Of a stretch of 24,783 bases of DNA, positions 12,303 through 17,620 are shown piece by piece; within the stretch, counting starts at the first letter, position 1, and each line of letters starts with the position of its first letter. The DNA is from a virus: positions 1-24,783 of the IMG/VR virus record IMGVR_UViG_3300025117_000219; one strand, 5' to 3'. The position numbers were made by a program, and so were the translations under genes. The notes below the pieces were generated by a model that saw only the letters and a list, made by a program, of their open reading frames with translations, made no database searches and had not been told where the DNA came from.

Positions 12303-12373
12303 TTTGTCTCATCTCCTGACTTAATATTACCAGAAAAGCACCCCGTTTAACATTGCAAATTCATGACAACTTT
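12303..12373 (-). promoter_or_regulatory. Conserved leader cassette, copy D
   Basis: AAAGTTGTCA (12373-12364), six bases, TGCAATGTTA (12357-12348; preceded by T, so TTGCAA), sixteen bases, GGTAATATT as the best -10 of the four copies, then AGGAGA and ATG 12302. The upstream 46-codon ORF ends exactly at its edge (TGA 12375-12373). Confidence 0.65.
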
Positions 12374-12513
12374 CAGCGGATGTTAACTGCCGCATTGAAG
12401 GCGCTGGCGATCTGTGTTATACTATCGACGTAGCCACGGCGACGGTCCAAAAAGCGGGCGAGCTTGATCTCCTCAAGCTCGCCCGCGTGCATTCCATATC
12501 GGGTAATTATCAT
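12373..12513 (-). CDS. Small ORF of 46 codons across a terminator-like stem
   Basis: From ATG 12513 (M-I-I-T-R-Y-G) or ATG 12492 (M-H-A-G) the frame runs to a TGA that touches leader D. The translation looks like a helical protein: G-E-L-E-E-I-K-L-A-R-F-L, then D-R-R-R-G-Y-V-D-S-I-T-Q-I-A-S-A-F. Neither start has a clear ribosome site; a CATAAT -10-like sequence nine bases before ATG 12513 would allow a nearly leaderless message. The strong stem at 12449-12486 lies inside. Either the gene is real and contains an attenuator, or the frame is fortuitous. Confidence 0.45.
   Translation of the reverse strand: MIITRYGMHAGELEEIKLARFLDRRRGYVDSITQIASAFNAAVNIR
12449..12486 (-). terminator. Intrinsic terminator-like stem with T-run
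   Basis: On the minus strand a perfect 14-bp stem (arms 12486-12473 and 12467-12454, GCGGGCGAGCTTGA with its complement), a five-base loop GGAGA, then TTTTT (12453-12449). This is a textbook rho-independent terminator for messages coming from the lysis and metallophosphoesterase genes, dividing them from the early genes that restart at leader D. It overlaps a plausible ORF. Confidence 0.75.
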
Positions 12514-12534
12514 TTTGTGTACATTATGATAATT
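12505..12534. promoter_or_regulatory. AT-rich operator-like dyad
   Basis: AATTATCAT (12505-12513) and ATGATAATT (12526-12534) form a perfect 9-bp inverted repeat with 12 bases between. It lies in the AT-rich gap after the 12873 gene and covers the ATG of the 46-codon ORF. Nearby TTACAC/GTGTAA (12549-12573) is a second short dyad. A regulator site is likely but unproven. Confidence 0.45.
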
Positions 12535-12600
12535 GAGACGCGGCTTATTTACACTTTGTTACATTCCGTGTAACCGAAACGCCCCCAGGTGGGATTGTCT

Positions 12601-12873
12601 CTACACGGGATGTTTGCGGCGCAGCACCCAATACCACCGGCGCAGGCCCGGCTTGTCCACCACCTGAAGCATCTGCCAGTGTTCGGGATCCGCCGCCGCA
12701 ATCCGCCGCATGTAGGGGATGGGCACGGTGATATGCTCCTCTCTGATAATGTCTTGAGAAGTGAAGTCGCCTTCTTGCACGACGGGGTAGGAATTGCTCA
12801 GCGTCTCGATCTCGGCCAGCATTTCGGCGCGGGTGGGTAGGGTGGGGGTAGGCTTCACATTTTTAGCGCCCAT
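12601..12873 (-). CDS. Small protein of unknown function (90 aa)
   Basis: ATG 12873 lies inside the end of the metallophosphoesterase gene (19-base overlap), with AAGGA upstream. The protein has a Pro/Thr-rich N-terminus, a helix T-R-A-E-M-L-A-E-I-E-T-L, a beta-type centre (E-E-H-I-T-V-P-I-P-Y), then H-W-Q-M-L-Q-V-V and a basic W-Y-W-V-L-R-R-K-H. It may be a partner of the phosphoesterase. No family recognised. Confidence 0.7.
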   Translation of the reverse strand: MGAKNVKPTPTLPTRAEMLAEIETLSNSYPVVQEGDFTSQDIIREEHITVPIPYMRRIAAADPEHWQMLQVVDKPGLRRWYWVLRRKHPV

Positions 12874-13700
12874 ATCTTTTTATCCTTCATTGGTTCATAG
12901 GGGATTTTGTGTACCGTGTACTCGTCTTTGCCTTCGCACAGGATCACCATTCCCCCGATGTCTGATAGCACGTTCTCCAGGCCGATGCGGTAGCCGTGTT
13001 CGGTAAGTGTTGTCCAGGCTCCCGTAAATATGGCACGGGCAGGATAGTTGTCAAAGCTGTCAGCGCAGGTGTGGTTGTGGCTTCTGATTACCACGTGCGG
13101 GGCCTTCTCGTTTCGCGATACGCGGTAATACCACAAGGTGAGGGCCGCCAGCTTGTTGGCGGCGTTTTTGCTTGTCCACGGCAGGCCGCCCATCGAAGCA
13201 TGGTGCGCAATGTCAAAGCGCACGCCAGCCGCCGCGCCACGGTAGTGCCACCAGCTTGCCGCCGCTTTACTCTCCCGCACGGTGATGTCAACATCGGCTG
13301 CCACGGCTTCCTCGAGCCAGCTTGACTTGCCCGTGTGCGCCGCCGTGCCGCGCATAAAATAGGCCGCGTCAAGGATGTCAAGCGCAGGCTCCAACGTTTC
13401 GATCACCATGCTCAAGATGGTAGCCTTGTTGATGGTGACAAGTTGGGTGCTGCGTTTTTTGGTATCGAGTTCCCCTAAGTCGCCATTGAACACACCTACG
13501 CGCCGGTAGCCTTTGGTTAGCTCATTCGCCTGCTGCCAAAAATCACGCCAGCAATCCCACAGCGCTCTTTGGGTCCTGCTGGCGTGATACGTGCCGCCGT
13601 CATCAAGGTTGATAACGGGCGGGCAGACTGCTACCGTGCAATTTATGTGGTGGTCATTGGTGACAATAAGGGCCGTTCTGTCACTGCCCTGTATAGTCAT
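12855..13700 (-). CDS. Calcineurin-like metallophosphoesterase
   Basis: A 281-aa protein with the metal-binding motifs of this superfamily in order: D-H-H (16-18), F-N-G-D-L-G-E (71-77, in place of G-D-x-x-D), R-G-T-A-A-H (117-122, where the usual G-N-H is altered), D-I-A-H-H-A (163-168) and R-S-H-N-H-T (206-211). Phages carry several such enzymes of unknown substrate: nucleases, nucleotide phosphatases and lipid or RNA repair enzymes. The R-G-T-x-x-H form is typical of phage members. It is read from its own candidate promoter, after the holin-like genes. Good family call, unknown substrate. Confidence 0.85.
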   Translation of the reverse strand: MTIQGSDRTALIVTNDHHINCTVAVCPPVINLDDGGTYHASRTQRALWDCWRDFWQQANELTKGYRRVGVFNGDLGELDTKKRSTQLVTINKATILSMVIETLEPALDILDAAYFMRGTAAHTGKSSWLEEAVAADVDITVRESKAAASWWHYRGAAAGVRFDIAHHASMGGLPWTSKNAANKLAALTLWYYRVSRNEKAPHVVIRSHNHTCADSFDNYPARAIFTGAWTTLTEHGYRIGLENVLSDIGGMVILCEGKDEYTVHKIPYEPMKDKKIWALKM

Positions 13701-13722
13701 AGTTTATGTATCTCCTATACTC

Positions 13723-13751
13723 ATTTTACACCCCAAATGAGCATGGCGCAA
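13723..13751 (-). promoter_or_regulatory. Candidate sigma-70 type promoter for the metallophosphoesterase gene
   Basis: On the minus strand TTGCGC (13751-13746), a 17-base spacer and TAAAAT (13728-13723) precede AGGAG and the ATG at 13700. The -35 matches consensus at three of six positions, the -10 at five of six. It lies in a 94-base gap after the 40-aa membrane protein; the gap holds no other gene I can support. Confidence 0.5.
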
Positions 13752-13794
13752 CAAAGTTTGGCAACTGTAAGGCAATTGTCACGGAACGGTAATA

Positions 13795-13917
13795 TTATCG
13801 TTTGTCATTCCTGACGCTCAACCATATTGCCAGCAGGCAGGCCAGGGCCACGCAGATGAGCGCGCCGATAATCATAAACTGCCCGAAGGACATCATCTCG
13901 CCTATAAAAGCTGTCAT
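13795..13917 (-). CDS. 40-residue single-pass membrane protein
   Basis: ATG 13917 overlaps the upstream gene's TGA by four bases; a longer reading from 14019 is an in-frame shadow of that gene. The peptide has a short N-terminus (M-T-A-F-I-G-E-M-M), one membrane helix over about residues 12-33 (M-I-I-G-A-L-I-C-V-A-L-A-C-L-L) and a basic end (V-R-N-D-K-R). With its two neighbours it forms three successive small membrane genes, the usual make-up of a phage holin or holin-accessory cassette. Confidence 0.7.
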   Translation of the reverse strand: MTAFIGEMMSFGQFMIIGALICVALACLLAIWLSVRNDKR

Positions 13918-14261
13918 TTGAAAAACACCTGTGCTTGTCCGGTGATGAGCTGCCAGACAAGAGCGATGATTGCCGAGCCTAATAGGATCGCCACGCTGCT
14001 CACAATGCGATTGGACCAAACAACGGGCTTCACCATATCCTCGAGCGCCTTGATGTCCTTTTCGTGGTCGTCTACCTTTTTGGCGGTGTCTTTGGCCAGG
14101 GCTTCGAGTTCGGTGTGCCCTACCAGATAGGCTTCCCGAAACTGGATTCGGTCATTCTCCTGCGTATCCATTCGGGATTGGATTTTGCACAGATCCGCTT
14201 GAATGCGGTCAAGCCGCTCGATGATAACTGCATTTTGTGCTGGCGATCCGTTTGGTGGCAT
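13914..14261 (-). CDS. Coiled-coil protein with C-terminal membrane anchor (holin-like)
   Basis: A 115-aa protein: residues 12-80 are a long charged helix with heptad character (I-I-E-R-L-D-R-I-Q-A-D-L; A-K-K-V-D-D-H-E-K-D-I), then a membrane helix at about 86-108 (V-A-I-L-L-G-S-A-I-I-A-L-V-W). This layout is that of XhlA/haemolysin-type holin accessory proteins. It sits between two other membrane genes and after the tail genes, where lysis genes are expected. No endolysin is adjacent, so the lysis role is inferred from shape and place. Confidence 0.7.
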   Translation of the reverse strand: MPPNGSPAQNAVIIERLDRIQADLCKIQSRMDTQENDRIQFREAYLVGHTELEALAKDTAKKVDDHEKDIKALEDMVKPVVWSNRIVSSVAILLGSAIIALVWQLITGQAQVFFK

Positions 14262-14265
14262 TTTG

Positions 14266-14595
14266 TCACATCCCTGCGAAGCGTAGTAGTAGCCCGATGA
14301 TTGCCAGGCCCAGGCCCAGGGCCGAGATAACCGTGGCGATGATAACTGACGTTTGAGACGCCTTGCCTTGCATCTCTGCCCGCGACTCTCTCAAAGAGCG
14401 GATGTCGTTATCTATCCGCTCTTTGAAGGCTTCAAATTCAACCTTCTTGGTAACATGATTCATGCCGTCAAGCTGCTTTTCGAGCGCCTGGTATGCGGTG
14501 GCGGTGGATTTGTGGATGGTGTCAATTTGCAAGTCAATATAATCCCGCAAGGTGACAAATTCGGCGGTGTGCGGTGGCGGTCTGGGCGGCGTCAT
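14266..14595 (-). CDS. Second coiled-coil, C-terminally anchored protein (holin-like)
   Basis: A 109-aa protein built like its neighbour: Pro-rich start, coiled coil over about residues 18-80 (A-Y-Q-A-L-E-K-Q-L-D; E-A-F-K-E-R-I-D-N-D-I-R-S-L), and a final membrane helix (I-I-A-T-V-I-S-A-L-G-L-G-L-A-I-I-G). It starts at ATG 14595 with GGA upstream and ends five bases before the 14261 start. The pair may be an old duplication or two partners of one membrane complex. Confidence 0.7.
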   Translation of the reverse strand: MTPPRPPPHTAEFVTLRDYIDLQIDTIHKSTATAYQALEKQLDGMNHVTKKVEFEAFKERIDNDIRSLRESRAEMQGKASQTSVIIATVISALGLGLAIIGLLLRFAGM

Positions 14596-14612
14596 TGTTT
14601 GTCCTATTCTCG

Positions 14613-14879
14613 TCAGCCGAGTGTGTCGGTTACGTTTGAGACTACCGCCGCGCTCAGGGCGGTGTCGAATGCACGGATGTAGGTTAGCACCTGGGCGGCG
14701 TCTTCTACGCTTATGCCAAGATGGGCAGGGAGAGCGCCGTCCAATTCCACCTTGTCCATGACTTTGCGGACGCGGTGTGAATCGGATACCATTCGAATGA
14801 GCGCATCCACGAGCGCCAGGGTGCGGTCGCCAAGCGGGGATGCGTTGGGTACTACGGTTATGTGATTTTTAGCTGCCAT
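14613..14879 (-). CDS. Small helical phage protein of unknown function (88 aa)
   Basis: ATG 14879 with GGAG eight bases upstream. The protein is mostly helical (T-L-A-L-V-D-A-L-I-R-M-V; H-L-G-I-S-V-E-D-A-A-Q-V-L-T-Y-I-R-A-F), soluble, without cysteines. It lies between the last receptor-type virion gene and the holin-like genes, so it might be a minor virion or lysis-region protein. No family recognised. Confidence 0.72.
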   Translation of the reverse strand: MAAKNHITVVPNASPLGDRTLALVDALIRMVSDSHRVRKVMDKVELDGALPAHLGISVEDAAQVLTYIRAFDTALSAAVVSNVTDTLG

Positions 14880-14893
14880 TGTGTTTGCTCCTT

Positions 14894-15634
14894 TTACGGC
14901 ATTGCCGTGTGAACTGCTAAAATTTGTGCGGCGGTGATGGTTGTATTGTAAAACGCAATCGAACTAACATACCAAGCGGCAGGAAAAATGAAAGCAGCGA
15001 CTCCGTTATTGTTAAGAGCCATTATGTACGTCTCTAATGTTGCAACTCCTGCACTTTGCACAAGGTTTTTCAGGAATAGTCCGTTCCGATATGATTTATT
15101 TCCAGCAAATCCTAGCGAGTGATTGCCATACCATCCAGTATTGACACTGTCGTCATTTGGACTGGCATTACATTCGCGCACATTCCCAAACGCGCCGGCG
15201 ACGCCCTGCGGCATTACGTAAAACGTATTTGCAATTGCTGAAACCCGCGACCCAAAAGGCATCCCGTTATTGACTATGTTTGACGTTGTCATTTTAACAA
15301 TAGCCGACCACGTAATATCAGTCGGTATGATGCCTGTTTTCAGATATGCCAAACCAGTCCCCTGCCACCCATTCGCCGCGTCCCACCCTGGCGCTACCCC
15401 CAACGTACAATCATACGTCCCATCTGCCAGCCCATTTCCGGGGGCCGCGTTGTTATCATAGGACGCTGCAAGAGACGCCGCACCTTTTGGCGTGTAGGCT
15501 GCGATGCAGTTTGCCGCCGCAATCCCGCCCGACAGATACCACGGCACGCCGCCCAAACTCCGCGGCCCGACGTTGCGCACGTTAGGGTTGGTGTAGATTA
15601 TGCCCTGGCCGGGGGTGTAGCGGGTGACTGTCAT
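14894..15634 (-). CDS. LamG-like virion protein, probable receptor-binding or tail decoration (246 aa)
   Basis: Beta-rich and Asn/Gly/Ala-rich. A V-R-N-V-G-P-R-S-L-G-G-V-P-W-Y-L-S-G-G linker-type start is followed by a domain with the strand pattern of concanavalin/LamG folds, ending A-A-W-Y-V-S-S-I-A-F-Y-N-T-T-I-T-A-A-Q-I, the usual LamG_3 end. It follows the other LamG-like gene with a seven-base gap. Its DNA is noticeably AT-richer than the tail genes upstream, as often seen for exchanged host-range genes. Exact binding partner unknown. Confidence 0.65.
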   Translation of the reverse strand: MTVTRYTPGQGIIYTNPNVRNVGPRSLGGVPWYLSGGIAAANCIAAYTPKGAASLAASYDNNAAPGNGLADGTYDCTLGVAPGWDAANGWQGTGLAYLKTGIIPTDITWSAIVKMTTSNIVNNGMPFGSRVSAIANTFYVMPQGVAGAFGNVRECNASPNDDSVNTGWYGNHSLGFAGNKSYRNGLFLKNLVQSAGVATLETYIMALNNNGVAAFIFPAAWYVSSIAFYNTTITAAQILAVHTAMP

Positions 15635-15641
15635 GGCTGTC

Positions 15642-16454
15642 CTACTTTCCTATCCAGGCGCGGGTCTGTTCATATTCCGTCATCATGGTCACGTCAAGCG
15701 CCGCCGATGCGCAAATAGAGATTTGTGACAGTCTTCCGTCAAGATAGCCCGCGCCGTCTGTCCGGGCGGCTTCGAGGGCGGCGCTGCTGTTGTAGATGCT
15801 GGCGGGCACGCCGGCGGCAAGCGGGGTGGGCGAGTTGTCAATGGCAATTGTCATGGTGGTAGACGGTACGAAGCGCGCCCAGATGTGATACCAGGTGGAA
15901 GCCGCAACCGTGCCGGTAGAAGTAACCGAAACGATGGTCGAGCCGTCCGTGGTGACATCGAATTGGATATTGTTGGCAGGCAAGCGGATCACCCGATACG
16001 ACTTCTGGTTAGGCAGCGCCGTCTGCCACTTCGAAACCAGGCCAATGCTGGCAGCGCCGCCAACTTCGGTGAAGTACACCCAAAACGAGATAGTCAAACC
16101 CTTGAAGCCAGCCGCAACACTTGTCTCGGTGCCCGTGATGTCAAACTGAGCATTGTCGGCAATGGATAGGTACTGGCTGCTCGCCGATGCAAAGCCAACG
16201 TAGGGGAATAGCCCCTGGCTGGCATGGGTTGGTGCGTTGAATGCGGGGAAGTGGAAGCCGCCGCCGCCCTGGTCGGTGACGAACACGCTTTGAGCGGTGA
16301 TGATTTGCGCAGAGCAAGGCCAATACGCACGCAAGGCCACTTGCTGCTGCTTGACTGACGCGGCGTGTACCATTGCGGCGTTGGGTTCGTAGCGCGGGAA
16401 AAAGTCGCCGCTGAGTAAGTCAACCTGCTGGTCGTTGCGAATTTGCACGGTCAT
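15642..16454 (-). CDS. LamG/concanavalin A-like virion protein (270 aa)
   Basis: ATG 16454 overlaps the previous TGA. The first 110 residues are a connector region with G-F-H-F-P-A-F-N and Y-V-G-F-A-S-A-S-S-Q-Y-L-S-I; residues about 115-262 match a LamG-type jelly roll: L-T-I-S-F-W-V-Y-F, S-T-W-Y-H-I-W-A-R-F and G-Y-L-D-G-R-L-S-Q-I, the usual core strands. Such domains bind sugars or attach to the tail tip. Being the last part of the tail operon, it likely sits on the tail tip with the 246-aa protein. Confidence 0.75.
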   Translation of the reverse strand: MTVQIRNDQQVDLLSGDFFPRYEPNAAMVHAASVKQQQVALRAYWPCSAQIITAQSVFVTDQGGGGFHFPAFNAPTHASQGLFPYVGFASASSQYLSIADNAQFDITGTETSVAAGFKGLTISFWVYFTEVGGAASIGLVSKWQTALPNQKSYRVIRLPANNIQFDVTTDGSTIVSVTSTGTVAASTWYHIWARFVPSTTMTIAIDNSPTPLAAGVPASIYNSSAALEAARTDGAGYLDGRLSQISICASAALDVTMMTEYEQTRAWIGK

Positions 16455-17620
16455 CTGACACCTACCCCGGCAAGGCCAAGCTGGGCAAGATACTGGCTCA
16501 ATTTTGATACACGCCCGCCGGTGATGCTCAGTCCGTTTGGCGCGGTGAAGGATATCGATTCGATGAAGATGTTTCGCGGGTCTTCGCTCAACGCCGCCGC
16601 CGAGCTTGTGCGCCCAATCATCAGGTCATTCACCATCAGCCACTTGCCGGGCAGCACGTCCCACGGGTCGATCTTGTAACCTACCGAGTCGGTCACTTCG
16701 GCATACTCCGAGCTTATCTGGTGGTAATACTCAATGGCAGTCGGCGCGGCGGCGTAGGTTGCCTTGCGGTTGGCATAAATGCCGAAAATGTAACGGTTGA
16801 AGGTCGCGTCACCTTTTGCCACCAGGCTTGTGATAATTGTCCAGGCGGTGCGGTCATTGTTCTCGTATACCGGAATGACGGTTGTATTGGTCGCAATCCC
16901 GCTGTAATCTGTAGAGTACAGCGCGGCGGGCTGGGCAGCCAGCACAAGCGGGATGCGGGTCGAGATGGTAGTCGTGCCTGACGCGGTATTGGCGTAGGGG
17001 TAGGTTTGCAGAAATGCATCGTAGCCCAGGCAGTCCAGCTTGAGCGAAGCCGCGCCGCCCGCGCCGATGTTCAGCGTTTGGGATACTTGCGGGATAGACA
17101 TTTCGGCAAGGTAAGTCTGCGTGATTTGATTGGCGCTGGCCAGGGTCGCGCCGCCAACGGAAAGTACCTTGCTTTGCACGCCGTAAAGCGTCTGGCTGCC
17201 CGTGTTGTTGTAGGTGGTCGAATTGGCCCGCACGCCCACCGCCGGGGGGCTGAAGGTCGTGTCCACGGTCGAGTAGACGGTGCGCGCCCGGTTGGCAATC
17301 TGCATGAGCGGGCCGATGGTGATAGATAGGCCGCCAATCGTTGCGCTGATATTATTCACAAAGCCGTTGAAGCGCACCTGCCCGGACGGGCTGTAAAGCG
17401 TGATGTCTTTGCCAATGCCGGTATCAAGCCAATCGTCCAGCGTGGCCTGGTCAACGTAGAGCGTGATGTTTGCCGACTTGTACCCGCCCATTGCGGCGAT
17501 AGTATGGCTCCAACTGGCTACCAGGTCGGTGATGTCTACCAGAGAGCCAGCGCCAGAGAACAAGCTGGGCGCGGCGTGGATGGTCAAGCCCGTGGCGCGC
17601 ATGTACGATGCGGTGGTCAT
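16451..17620 (-). CDS. Tail tip / baseplate hub-like protein (389 aa)
   Basis: It starts by ATGA overlap with the large upstream tail gene. N-terminal part: L-V-D-I-T-D-L-V-A-S-W-S-H-T-I, then Y-K-S-A-N-I-T-L and G-K-D-I-T-L-Y-S-P-S-G-Q-V-R-F-N-G-F-V, the strand order of hub proteins (gp27/Tal-like N-termini: definition of a small beta barrel followed by R-F-x-G-x-V). The C-terminal part has P-G-K-W-L-M-V-N-D-L and F-I-E-S-I-S-F-T-A-P. It is shorter than Tal proteins and has no visible peptidase. Its place between the Dit-like gene and the LamG genes supports a hub role. Confidence 0.6.
   Translation of the reverse strand: MTTASYMRATGLTIHAAPSLFSGAGSLVDITDLVASWSHTIAAMGGYKSANITLYVDQATLDDWLDTGIGKDITLYSPSGQVRFNGFVNNISATIGGLSITIGPLMQIANRARTVYSTVDTTFSPPAVGVRANSTTYNNTGSQTLYGVQSKVLSVGGATLASANQITQTYLAEMSIPQVSQTLNIGAGGAASLKLDCLGYDAFLQTYPYANTASGTTTISTRIPLVLAAQPAALYSTDYSGIATNTTVIPVYENNDRTAWTIITSLVAKGDATFNRYIFGIYANRKATYAAAPTAIEYYHQISSEYAEVTDSVGYKIDPWDVLPGKWLMVNDLMIGRTSSAAALSEDPRNIFIESISFTAPNGLSITGGRVSKLSQYLAQLGLAGVGVR

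Noticed and set aside
13788-13797. Plus-strand GGTAATATTA as a promoter -10
   Set aside because: No -35 at proper distance and no plus-strand gene follows.
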